Positions 15,188 through 22,791 of a stretch of DNA of 64,000 nucleotides are shown piece by piece; the stretch's first letter is position 1; every line of letters begins with the position of its first letter. A model generated the notes under the pieces. The model was not told the origin of the DNA. It ran no database searches and saw only the letters and a program-made list of their open reading frames with translations. Source of the DNA: DATJFQ01 sp035495555 (GTDB lineage Bacteria > Acidobacteriota > Vicinamibacteria > Vicinamibacterales > 2-12-FULL-66-21); assembly GCA_035495555.1 (NCBI GenBank), contig DATJFQ010000078.1, positions 1 through 64,000 on the forward strand, in the 5' to 3' direction. The position numbers were made by a program, and so were the translations under genes.

Positions 15188-16117
15188 ATGCGGCGTTTGA
15201 GCCTGCTTGTCCTGTGCTGCGTCTGTGCGGCCTGCACCCGTCCGGTCCGCTCGACGCTCACAGGCCCGATGACCCCGGAGAAGATGGCCGAGCTTTGGGT
15301 CCAGCCCACGGCCGCGCGCAATCTCTTCTGGGGCGTCGGCGGCCGCCGCCTCGCGCCGGACACGTCAATCACGTACAAAGTGCTTGAAGTGAAGCGCGGC
15401 GGGTTCAGCACCGGTCTCACGGTCGAAGGCCCGCCAGGCCGGGAATGGAGTGCGAAATTCCCTCCCGAGGCGTCGACAGAACTCGTCGCCTCGAGGCTGT
15501 TGTGGGGCCTCGGGTATCACCAGCCGCCTATCTATTACGTCGGACGATGGAACGCGGACGGGTCTCCCGACCCGAATCCGCAGCTGCCCGCGCGATTTCG
15601 CGAGAAGAAGCCGGATCTCTACGGCCTCGACGCGAAGGGGGACTGGTCCTACTATCACAACCCGTTCGTAGATACGCGCGAAATGCACGGGCTGCTCGTC
15701 ATGCAGGTGATGCTCGGTAATTCCGATCTGAAGGACCAGCAGAATGCGATTTACGAGCTGGAGGCGAAGTACGAGGGCGCCAGGCGATGGTACGTCGCCC
15801 GGGACCTGGGGCAATCGTTCGGACGCACGGGTGTGATCAGCGCGCCGCGCGGCGATATCCGCGCCTTCGAGCAGACGCCGTTCATCAAGGGCATCGACAA
15901 GCACGGGATCGTTCACTTCGACTGGCGCGGGCGCCACGACGTGCTCGTCTCGAAGATGACGGCCGCCGACGTGCACTGGATCTGCGAACATCTGCAGCGG
16001 CTCACCGACGATCAGTGGCAGGATGCGTTTCGCGCTGGCGGCTACGCACCGGAGCTGGCGAACCGCTTCATTCGCCGGTTCAAGCAGAAGATCAAGGAAG
16101 GACTCGCGATTCAATGA
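15188..16117 (+). CDS. Lipoprotein with protein-kinase-like catalytic signature
   Basis: A 309-residue protein with an N-terminal signal ending in a cysteine-rich lipobox-like stretch (VCAAC16). I do not recognise a named family. It does contain a kinase-fold-like order of residues: Lys90 in EWSAKFPPE, Glu98 in STELVASRLLWGLG, Asp180 and Asn186 in GNSDLKDQQNAIYE, and Asp206 in ARDLGQSFG. This resembles the Lys-Glu-(DxKxxN)-(DxG) arrangement of HipA/PI3K-like, CotH-like and FAM20-like kinases. ATG 15188 is chosen because it alone gives a signal peptide. It overlaps the DUF4956 gene by four bases. DUF4956 proteins are known to neighbour CotH-type kinases and VTC domains elsewhere, which supports the reading. 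Alternative: an uncharacterised lipoprotein with coincidental motifs. Confidence 0.6.
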   Translation: MRRLSLLVLCCVCAACTRPVRSTLTGPMTPEKMAELWVQPTAARNLFWGVGGRRLAPDTSITYKVLEVKRGGFSTGLTVEGPPGREWSAKFPPEASTELVASRLLWGLGYHQPPIYYVGRWNADGSPDPNPQLPARFREKKPDLYGLDAKGDWSYYHNPFVDTREMHGLLVMQVMLGNSDLKDQQNAIYELEAKYEGARRWYVARDLGQSFGRTGVISAPRGDIRAFEQTPFIKGIDKHGIVHFDWRGRHDVLVSKMTAADVHWICEHLQRLTDDQWQDAFRAGGYAPELANRFIRRFKQKIKEGLAIQ

Positions 16118-16911
16118 CCCGCCGCCGTCGCGCCCTGCCGCTGTTGTTTGCGCTCGCGCTCGTGTCCGCGCCGGTCTCGCCCGCACTCGTGGTGACGGTG
16201 TCTGCGCAGCAGCCGTCGCTGCTCGACGAACTCAAAGACCCGCAGGCGGAGACCGCCAAAAAAGGGGCCGGCATGATCGATTTTCGATCCGAAGTCGTCG
16301 AGGCGCTGATCCGCTTGCCGATTGCGGCGGTGCTCGGCGCGGCACTGGCGGTCCGTCCCCGGCGGCGAGGCACACCGACGCGCAATCCCGCCGTGATCCA
16401 GACGCAGATCATCCTCGCGATCGTCGGCGCCCTCGTGATGATGGTCGTCGGTACCAACCTTGCTCGCGCATTCGGCGTCGTCGGCGCCGCAGGACTGGTC
16501 CGTTATCGCGCCAAAATCGAAGACCCGAAGGACGCCGGGGTGATGCTCTCGACGCTCGCGATCGGTCTCGGCGCGGGCGTCGGCCTCTACGCGATGGTGG
16601 CGTTCTCGACCGTGTTCATCCTTCTCGCGCTCTGGGTGATCGAGTCCTTCGAGCCGGACACGACCCGCCTGTTCGACCTGAAGATCAAGATGGGTGACGA
16701 CACGGACGCCCGGCGCGGCGAGTTCGAGCAGATTCTGGAGCGCTTCCGCATCGAGTACGAGCTGCGGTCGGCGGCCGACGACGAGGTCTGCTACGATGCG
16801 CGTGTGCCGCTCGAACTTCGCCGCGACCGCGTGACCAACGCCATACTCAGGCTGGATCCCGAAGGCCACGCCGCCGTCGACTGGTCGGAAAAGAAACCCA
16901 AGACGAAGTGA
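16114..16911 (+). CDS. DUF4956 domain membrane protein
   Basis: A 265-residue protein with an N-terminal hydrophobic signal or anchor and about four further membrane segments. The central region (RAFGVVGAAGLVRYRAKIEDPKDAGVMLSTLAIGLGAGVGLY; read in parts) matches the DUF4956 core, with the conserved R-YR-KI-D-KDAG run at about residues 128-141. The C-terminal 80 residues are soluble and acidic. The biochemical role is unknown; relatives sit next to polyphosphate-polymerase-like VTC proteins and CotH-type kinases. The ATG overlaps the preceding stop (ATGA), and its own stop overlaps the next start (GTGA), so translation of all three genes is probably coupled. Confidence 0.75.
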   Translation: MTRRRRALPLLFALALVSAPVSPALVVTVSAQQPSLLDELKDPQAETAKKGAGMIDFRSEVVEALIRLPIAAVLGAALAVRPRRRGTPTRNPAVIQTQIILAIVGALVMMVVGTNLARAFGVVGAAGLVRYRAKIEDPKDAGVMLSTLAIGLGAGVGLYAMVAFSTVFILLALWVIESFEPDTTRLFDLKIKMGDDTDARRGEFEQILERFRIEYELRSAADDEVCYDARVPLELRRDRVTNAILRLDPEGHAAVDWSEKKPKTK

Positions 16912-17753
16912 AGCTGATTATCGAGCCGGACGACGGCGCCACGCCCGTCGTGCATGCGATCAAACGAGCGAAACGGACGATCCACATCGTCATCTTCCGG
17001 TTCGATCGCCTGGAGGTCCAGAAGGCGCTCGAAGCCGCCGTCGTGCGCGGCGTCGACGTGCAGGCGCTCATCGCGCACACGAACAAGGGCGGCGAGAAGA
17101 CCCTGCGGAAGCTGGAGCAGCAGCTGCTCGCGGCGGGGCTGACCGTCTCGCGGACGGCCGACGACCTGCCCCGCTACCACGGGAAGATGATGGTGATCGA
17201 CAACGAGTCGCTGCACGTGTACGGATTCAACTACACGAAGCTCGACATCGACAAGAGCCGCAGCTTTGGCGTGGTGACGCGGGACCGAAAGCTGGTGGCC
17301 GAAGCCATGCGGCTGTTCGAGGCGGATTTCACCCGGCAGCCCTACACCCCAGGCCACTCGCGGTTCGTCGTGAGCCCCGAGAACTCACGGACCGTCCTGA
17401 CCAGTTTCGTCAAGGGCGCGAACAAGCAGCTGCTCATTTACGACCAGCAGGTGAGCGACAACCTCATCCAGCGCGTGCTGCTCGACCGCGCGAAAGCCGG
17501 CGTCGAGATCCGCATCATCGGTCACCTGGAGAAGGACCTGCCTGGCGTGAAGACGCGCAGACTCGCCGACCTCCGGTTGCACGTCCGGTGCATCGTCCGC
17601 GACGGTGCGAGCGCCTTCGTGGGCAGTCAGAGCCTGCGCAAGCTCGAACTGGACGGGCGCCGCGAAGTCGGCGTCATCGTCAACGACTCGCGCGTCGCGA
17701 AGAAGATTGCGGCTGTGTTCGAGTCGGACTGGCGGTCAGGGACGGCAGGCTGA
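16908..17753 (+). CDS. Phospholipase D-fold (HKD) protein with altered second motif
   Basis: A 281-residue cytoplasmic protein with two PLD-like repeats. The first has a full HKD motif, YHGKMMVIDNE (about residues 85-95), followed by GFNYT. The second reads LHVRCIVRDGASAFVGSQSL (about 224-243), with Arg in place of the Lys. Two HKD motifs normally form one active site for phosphodiester transfer, so activity may be altered or the Arg may substitute. The start GTG overlaps the DUF4956 stop. No signal peptide is seen. The operon context suggests a role at or near the envelope; the substrate could be a phospholipid or nucleic acid. Confidence 0.8.
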   Translation: MKLIIEPDDGATPVVHAIKRAKRTIHIVIFRFDRLEVQKALEAAVVRGVDVQALIAHTNKGGEKTLRKLEQQLLAAGLTVSRTADDLPRYHGKMMVIDNESLHVYGFNYTKLDIDKSRSFGVVTRDRKLVAEAMRLFEADFTRQPYTPGHSRFVVSPENSRTVLTSFVKGANKQLLIYDQQVSDNLIQRVLLDRAKAGVEIRIIGHLEKDLPGVKTRRLADLRLHVRCIVRDGASAFVGSQSLRKLELDGRREVGVIVNDSRVAKKIAAVFESDWRSGTAG

Positions 17754-17786
17754 ACCGTCCTGTCGTCTGATCGCGGGGCGCGGCGC

Positions 17787-18719
17787 CTACGGTTTCCGCC
17801 GCGTCATGGATCCGGAGTCGATCACCTTGCCGGATCGGTCCACGGCGGCGAACCACAGATCGTCGCCGTTGATTTCCATCATCATGAACACCTGGTTGGT
17901 GTCGTCGCCCTTTGCGGTCAGCGGCGATCCCTTCCGCAGATCTCCCTCGCGCAACTGGCCGCCCGAGCCCGTGACGAAGTACTGGATCCCGTTCTGCGGC
18001 TTGATGCGTTCGTACACGTGGTCGTGGCCATTGAGCACCAGCGACACGTCGTATTTGATGAACAGCGGCTCGAGGACGGCGCGCAGCTTCAATTCGGAGC
18101 CGTGGGTGCGCGCCGACGAATAGAGCGGGTGGTGGAAGAAGCAGATCTTCCATTTCTCGTTCGACTTCTTCAGCTCGTCTTCGATCCACTTCAACTGCTC
18201 GTCGTCCATGTACGTGCTCTCGAGCGCGAAGAACCGGACATCCTGTTTCGGAGCCTTGAAGCTGTAGTACAGCTTCCCGTCCATGTTGAAGGGCTTGTAG
18301 TACCGCTGCTCGCGCGAGTCGTGGTTGCCGAGGGAGGCATAGAACTTCACGCCGCTGTCGAGCAGCGCTTTGTACGGCAGCTCGAACTTGTTTTGAAAGT
18401 CCTGCGGCCGCTCGGATCCATACAGGTTGTCGCCCACCATCACGACGAGCGTGAAGGGAAACCGCTGATGCCACGCGGCCATCTGCGAGGCGAGGTCGTA
18501 CTGATCGCGCGAACCGTTGCCGTTGTCGCCGATGACGGCGAACTTGAGCGAGTCGTCGCGGTTCGGCAGCGGCATCTCGGCCGGCGCGGCCTGGCCGCTC
18601 TGGGCGGGCGCGGCCGCGTGGCTCGCAGCCGGGTGTTCCGTGAATCGCGGGGGAGTGCTGCACGCCGCAGCCAGCGCGGCGCACACGACAATCGAGCTGG
18701 CAAGGAAGCGGTTGCGCAT
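17787..18719 (-). CDS. Calcineurin-like metallophosphoesterase lipoprotein
   Basis: A 310-residue exported phosphoesterase resembling purple acid phosphatases. Signal peptide with lipobox LAAACS (Cys20), a Pro/Ala-rich linker, then all dinuclear-metal motifs: GDNGNGS, VVMVGDNLYG, SLGNHDSREQ, CFFHHPLYSS and LNGHDHVYERI. It likely removes phosphate from extracytoplasmic phosphomonoesters or diesters. It ends 33 bp from the convergent PLD-like gene and begins 14 bp after the stop of the upstream secreted unknown, so it is probably co-transcribed with that gene. Confidence 0.88.
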   Translation of the reverse strand: MRNRFLASSIVVCAALAAACSTPPRFTEHPAASHAAAPAQSGQAAPAEMPLPNRDDSLKFAVIGDNGNGSRDQYDLASQMAAWHQRFPFTLVVMVGDNLYGSERPQDFQNKFELPYKALLDSGVKFYASLGNHDSREQRYYKPFNMDGKLYYSFKAPKQDVRFFALESTYMDDEQLKWIEDELKKSNEKWKICFFHHPLYSSARTHGSELKLRAVLEPLFIKYDVSLVLNGHDHVYERIKPQNGIQYFVTGSGGQLREGDLRKGSPLTAKGDDTNQVFMMMEINGDDLWFAAVDRSGKVIDSGSMTRRKP

Positions 18720-18733
18720 CGGCGTTCCGGCAG

Positions 18734-19318
18734 TTATCGGTAAGCGCGTTCCATGTAGTCGACGATGATGTGGGCGTGGGGGTCGAACAGGATGAGGTTC
18801 GTCCCGATGAATCGGTATTCGAGTTCGCCTGGCAGCTTCGGCAGCGACTGCAGTACCTGCGGGGGCACGGTCGACAGCGGGACCTCGTCGGGATACCTCG
18901 CGTTCACGGCGAGCGGCGCGTTGCCTTTGTATTCGTTATCGTGAATCTCGTCCCGAATCTGCCGGCCGTCCTTGCCCGCGAAGATCGGGCGCAGCAGTTG
19001 CCGCACGAGTTGCTGCATGTCCGGCGTGAAGATGTCGCCAGGCTTGGCGGACGAGCGGCTCGTCTGCACCAGCTTCTGCAGCGCGCGCTGATGACGGTCA
19101 GCGGACGCGGGGTCGGTTTGCTTTGGCAGGTCCTTGAGCGTGTCTTCGAGCTTGTCGCGTCGCGCGACGTAGGTGTTCACGCGGTTCTGGAACTTCGAAA
19201 TCGTGAGCGCCTGCGGGTTCGCCGGCTGCTTGTTCGCGGGCTTCTGCTGCGCGTCGATCGACGCTGAAACGGCGAAGCTCAGCAGCAGCGCGAGAGGAAT
19301 CGCGAGTCGTGCACGCAT
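18734..19318 (-). CDS. Secreted protein of unknown function
   Basis: A 194-residue protein with a signal peptide ending SASIDAQQ. A charged, helical first half (about 30-110) is followed by a C-terminal domain with VPPQVLQSLPKLPGELEYRF and a hydrophobic LILFDPHAHIIVDYMERAY end. I do not recognise the family, though the C-terminal pattern resembles small periplasmic proteins that fold against the membrane. It starts at an ATG 14 bp upstream of the phosphoesterase unit's first codon and probably shares its mRNA. Confidence 0.6.
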   Translation of the reverse strand: MRARLAIPLALLLSFAVSASIDAQQKPANKQPANPQALTISKFQNRVNTYVARRDKLEDTLKDLPKQTDPASADRHQRALQKLVQTSRSSAKPGDIFTPDMQQLVRQLLRPIFAGKDGRQIRDEIHDNEYKGNAPLAVNARYPDEVPLSTVPPQVLQSLPKLPGELEYRFIGTNLILFDPHAHIIVDYMERAYR

Positions 19319-19360
19319 GCCTCAGCCGATGCAACGGCTGCGCCACGGCGGAGTGGTGGC

Positions 19361-19605
19361 GCCCCAGCTCGGACAACCCACTTCGTGCTCACCGGCCGGA
19401 AAGAACGCGTCACGGGGAGCCGCTTCCGCGCGAAGCGGGGCCGGCCCCGTCCTCGCCCCCATCGTCCGATCGCGTCAACGCTGGCGCGATGGGGCCCCAG
19501 CTCGGACACCCCACTTCGTGCTCAGCGGCCGGAAAGACGCGTCACGGGGAGCCGCTTCCGCGGGAAGCGGGGCGGCCCGTCCTGTCCCCCATGGTCCGAT
19601 CGCGT
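19361..19605. repeat. Two direct copies of a ~112-115 bp intergenic repeat
   Basis: Copies at 19361-19475 and 19494-19605 share most bases, from GCCCCAGCTCGGACA to CCGATCGCGT. Each contains a palindrome-like CCGCTTC...GAAGCGG core, the same core as the imuB 36-bp units. The repeat fills the 343-bp gap 19319-19661, which holds no gene I would support. Confidence 0.85.
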
Positions 19606-19661
19606 TGCGGTTTTGACGCGTACTGTCGCTGTCGCGAATTGGTCCGCGAAAAGAGGCCGGG

Positions 19662-20165
19662 TTAGCTACGGTAATTGCCGAACTGGAGCGCCACGCCGAA
19701 ATCCTGCTCGCGGAGCAGCCGCATGGCTTCCTGCAATTCGTCCTTGGAGGCGGAGGAGACGCGGACCTGATCCGCCTGGATCGCGGCGGTGATCTTCTTC
19801 AGCTTGCGATCTTTCAGGAACTTGACGATCTCCTTGGCGGCTTCAGTGGGGATGCCCTGCTGCAGCGTGACGACACGGCGCACGGTGTCGTTGGCTGCCC
19901 GTTCGACCGTCCCGGGGGTGAGGTTTTTCACGGGGACGCCGCGGCGGATGAGACGTGTCTGGATAATTTCCCACAGCGCGTTCATCTTGAACTCGTCGTC
20001 GGCGGTCAGCGTCAGCGTGTTTTCGACGCGGTCGAGATCGATGGCGGCACGCGAGCCTTTGAAGTCGTAGCGCTGCGCGACTTCCTTGCGCGCCTGGTTG
20101 ACCGCGTTGTCGACCTCCTGCAGGTCGATGTTGGACGTGATGTCGAATGATGCGAGCTGGGCCAT
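19662..20165 (-). CDS. yajQ: YajQ family nucleotide-binding protein
   Basis: A 167-residue cytoplasmic protein of the YajQ family, of which some members bind cyclic di-GMP or nucleotides. It has the family start (ASFDITSNIDLQEVDNAVNQ, residues 5-24), RYDFKGSRA, and the C-terminal KKITAAIQADQVRVSSASKDELQ and QFGNYR end. Length is standard. The start codon overlaps the radical SAM stop by one base (TGATG), so the two are translationally coupled. Cyclic di-GMP sensing would fit the EPS genes nearby, but that link is inference. Confidence 0.93.
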   Translation of the reverse strand: MAQLASFDITSNIDLQEVDNAVNQARKEVAQRYDFKGSRAAIDLDRVENTLTLTADDEFKMNALWEIIQTRLIRRGVPVKNLTPGTVERAANDTVRRVVTLQQGIPTEAAKEIVKFLKDRKLKKITAAIQADQVRVSSASKDELQEAMRLLREQDFGVALQFGNYRS

Positions 20166-21163
20166 CAGGCAGCGGTCGTGGGCGCCGGAAACTGCCGCGG
20201 CTGCCGTTTGGCTTTCACGGCGCGGCCGATCTTGAGCGACGTCTCGAAAATGGCGCCGACACGGATACCGCCGGGCAGCCGATGCGCTCCGACGGCGCCG
20301 AGTGCGGCCGACGCGATGCATCCGCACTGCGAGCAGTCGGGCGTGCCGCCGAACTGGCAGGGCGTGATCCGGTGTTCGAAATCCGCAGAGATGCAGTTGG
20401 TCGTCTGCGCGAACACACATCTGTCCGGGCTGTTTGGCGGTGCGGCGTACTGTTTGATGAGGCCCTCGGGCATCGCGAGCTTCTTGTACGTACGGCGCAG
20501 CGTCATCAGCGCCGCCACCACGCGCTCGCGGTCCGCGGGCAGGAGGATTTCTTCGGCAACTTCACCCACTTGAGGCGTGAAGAGGCTTACCCAGATCTGT
20601 CGGACGTTCGGGTTGTCGGACCAGAAGCGGATGAACTCTTCCAGGTAGCCGTCACGCTGCACCTGCTGCCGCGTCACCGTGCAGTGGACCGTGATCTGCT
20701 GCCCGACGATGTGCTTGAGGATACGGTCGTAGGTGGCGGGCGTGCGCCGGCGATCGTGTTCGGGCTGCAGTCCGTCGATCGACACAACGAGCTGCAGGCG
20801 CGGAATCGACGCCCATTCAATCGGGATGGGACGCACGGCACTGGTGACGACCTGCACGTACTTGCCGCGTGCCGCGAGCTTCGGCAGAATCTGCTGGAGT
20901 TCGCGGTAGCGGACGAGCGGCTCGCCGCCGACGATCGAGACGTGCAGAGGCTTCTCTGCGTCCACCAGCGCGAGCACGCGGTCGACGAGTTCCTGTCCCT
21001 TATAGTCGTGGACCTGGCGGAGCGTCACGTCGCCGCCGAGATGCTCGTCCCCATACGCGTAGCAGCCGGGACACCGCAGCGGGCACTCGCGGGTGATCTC
21101 GATCGACAACGCAGGGCGATAACCGCGCAGGATGCGTCCCCACGCGGGGATGATGCCTTCCAT
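20165..21163 (-). CDS. Radical SAM enzyme with Cys-rich C-terminus
   Basis: A 332-residue radical SAM protein. The cluster motif is CPLRCPGC (about residues 28-35), with a following GGEPL element (about 79-83) binding SAM and a VSIDGL strand. The C-terminal part has further cysteines (CVFAQTTNCISADF, PCQFGGTPDCSQCGC) that could hold an auxiliary iron-sulphur cluster, as in SPASM-type enzymes. The substrate is unknown. It is upstream of and overlaps yajQ. About 64 bp separate it from the divergent SET-domain gene, so regulatory sequence must lie there. Confidence 0.85.
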   Translation of the reverse strand: MEGIIPAWGRILRGYRPALSIEITRECPLRCPGCYAYGDEHLGGDVTLRQVHDYKGQELVDRVLALVDAEKPLHVSIVGGEPLVRYRELQQILPKLAARGKYVQVVTSAVRPIPIEWASIPRLQLVVSIDGLQPEHDRRRTPATYDRILKHIVGQQITVHCTVTRQQVQRDGYLEEFIRFWSDNPNVRQIWVSLFTPQVGEVAEEILLPADRERVVAALMTLRRTYKKLAMPEGLIKQYAAPPNSPDRCVFAQTTNCISADFEHRITPCQFGGTPDCSQCGCIASAALGAVGAHRLPGGIRVGAIFETSLKIGRAVKAKRQPRQFPAPTTAA

Positions 21164-21227
21164 GCAGCGACTATAGCATGGCGCTCCGGCGGATTATCTC
21201 TGGTTCCGCGCACATCACCCGGATAGA

Positions 21228-21668
21228 ATGGCGGCTCGCGTGCCTCCTCGTCGTCCAACCGCTCCCGGTCTTCCCGTGATCGAACGCCGCCACTCCAGGA
21301 TCCAGGGATGGGGTGTATTTGCGCTCGAGCCGATTCCCAAAAGCAAGCGGATCGTTACTTACGCCGGCGAGAAGATCACCAACCAGGAGAGCCTCGAGCG
21401 CGAGATTCGCTACCTGAAGAAGGGCCATATCTGGTGCTTCAAACTGAACCGGCTGTACGTCCGCGACGCCGCGGTGGGCGGGAACATTGCCCGCTACATC
21501 AATCACTCCTGCACGCCGAACTGCTACACGCGGGTCATCGGACAGACGATCTGGATCATTGCTGCCAGGACCATCAGGAAAGGCGAGGAGCTCACATACG
21601 ACTACTGCACGGACGGCGTTGGATCGATCCAATGCCGGTGCCGTCCAGGGTGTAAGACGATGATTTGA
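21228..21668 (+). CDS. SET-domain methyltransferase-like protein
   Basis: A 146-residue, stand-alone SET domain. Recognisable parts: SRIQGWGVFALEPIPKSKRI (about 23-42), YAGEKITNQE, RYINHSCTPNCY (NHSCxPN pseudoknot motif, about 91-102), GEELTYDY (about 121-128) and a post-SET cysteine cluster CRCRPGC that would bind zinc with the NHSC cysteine. SET proteins methylate lysines with SAM. In bacteria they may act on ribosomal or DNA-binding proteins; the target here is unknown. It is followed 20 bp later by trmO. Confidence 0.9.
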   Translation: MAARVPPRRPTAPGLPVIERRHSRIQGWGVFALEPIPKSKRIVTYAGEKITNQESLEREIRYLKKGHIWCFKLNRLYVRDAAVGGNIARYINHSCTPNCYTRVIGQTIWIIAARTIRKGEELTYDYCTDGVGSIQCRCRPGCKTMI

Positions 21669-21688
21669 AGCACGGAAACGGAGGTGTC

Positions 21689-22144
21689 ATGCCGCATACG
21701 CTGACCTCAATCGGCGTCGTACGGAGTCCGTATACGGATGCCGCATCGATCCCGAAAGGCCCTGGCGCGAAGCACAGCGCCGAAGGCGTCCTCGAGATCC
21801 GCGGCGACCTGGCGGACGGTCTCACGGACATCGAAGGCTTTTCTCATCTGTACGTGATCTGGTTCTTTCACCGCGTCGATCGCGTGGAGCTGACCGCACA
21901 CCCGCCATCCGACGACCGGCCGCACGGCGTGTTTGCGACGCGCTCTCCGCAGCGCCCCAACCCGATCGGCTTGACGGTCGTCGAACTGCTGCGACGGGAG
22001 GGCACGAACCTGCACGTGCGCGGCATCGACATGCTCGATGGCACGCCGATCCTCGATATCAAGCCCTGCTTGAGCAGCATCCCGCCGGAGAACCTACGCC
22101 GCGGCTGGCTGGCGGACGCGGAGCAGCGGCGCGCTGCATGGTGA
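21689..22144 (+). CDS. trmO: tRNA (adenine37-N6)-methyltransferase TrmO/TsaA family
   Basis: A 151-residue single-domain beta-barrel methyltransferase of the TrmO (VirR/YaeB) family, which N6-methylates t6A37 in threonine tRNA using SAM. Family marks: IGVVRSPY near the N-terminus, GLTDIEGFSHLYVIWFFHR, FATRSPQRPNPIGLTVVEL (SAM/RNA-binding core) and GTPILDIKPCL. It is shorter than E. coli TrmO, lacking the C-terminal domain, like many archaeal and bacterial members. ATG 21689 is chosen because GGAGG precedes it. It overlaps the next gene by seven bases. Confidence 0.9.
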   Translation: MPHTLTSIGVVRSPYTDAASIPKGPGAKHSAEGVLEIRGDLADGLTDIEGFSHLYVIWFFHRVDRVELTAHPPSDDRPHGVFATRSPQRPNPIGLTVVELLRREGTNLHVRGIDMLDGTPILDIKPCLSSIPPENLRRGWLADAEQRRAAW

Positions 22145-22767
22145 TCTACCTGCACGGGTTCGCGTCCGGAGTGACGTCGACGAAAGCGGCGTTCATCGGG
22201 AAGGCGCTCCGGCAGCAGGGTCTCGACTTCCGGGCGCCGGATTTCAACCTGCCGGATTTTTCGACGCTGACCGTGACCCGCATGCTGCAGCAGACGCGCA
22301 CGATCATCGACGACGCGCAGGCCCCGGTCACGCTGATCGGTTCGAGCCTCGGCGGATTCGTGGCGGTCAACGCCGCCGCCGCGTGGCCTGACCGCGTGGC
22401 GAACCTCGTGCTGCTGGCGCCGGCCCTCGACTTCGGCTCACCGGCGATGACGCGGATGGGAGAGACGGCGCTGGACGACTGGAAGTCGAGAGGAACGATG
22501 AACGTATTCCACTTCGGGTACGGCCGCTTCATGCCCGTGCATTACGCACTGTACGAGGATGCGCGGCGTTACGACGCACTGCACGCGCGTGTGCCGATGC
22601 CGGTGCTCGTCTTCCAGGGACGGCACGACGACGTGGTCGATCCGGCGACGGTGGAGCAGTGGGCGTCCAGCAGGCCCAACGTCGAATTGCACCTGCTGGA
22701 GGACGGGCATCAGCTCACGGCGTCACTGCCCGAGGTGACGCGGCAAATCGGTGAGTTGCTGCAGTGA
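22138..22767 (+). CDS. YqiA-like alpha/beta-hydrolase (esterase)
   Basis: A 209-residue small alpha/beta hydrolase of the UPF0227/YqiA type. Oxyanion region IYLHGFASG at residues 3-11, nucleophile elbow GSSLGGF (Ser near 71), acid in GRHDDVVDP and His in LEDGHQL near the C-terminus. Likely a cytoplasmic esterase or thioesterase; the substrate is unknown. The ATG overlaps the trmO end, so it is coupled with that gene. It is convergent with the AlgD-like gene, 24 bp away. Confidence 0.88.
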   Translation: MVIYLHGFASGVTSTKAAFIGKALRQQGLDFRAPDFNLPDFSTLTVTRMLQQTRTIIDDAQAPVTLIGSSLGGFVAVNAAAAWPDRVANLVLLAPALDFGSPAMTRMGETALDDWKSRGTMNVFHFGYGRFMPVHYALYEDARRYDALHARVPMPVLVFQGRHDDVVDPATVEQWASSRPNVELHLLEDGHQLTASLPEVTRQIGELLQ

Positions 22768-22791
22768 TTCACCGAGCGCCGCCGTCTCCTC

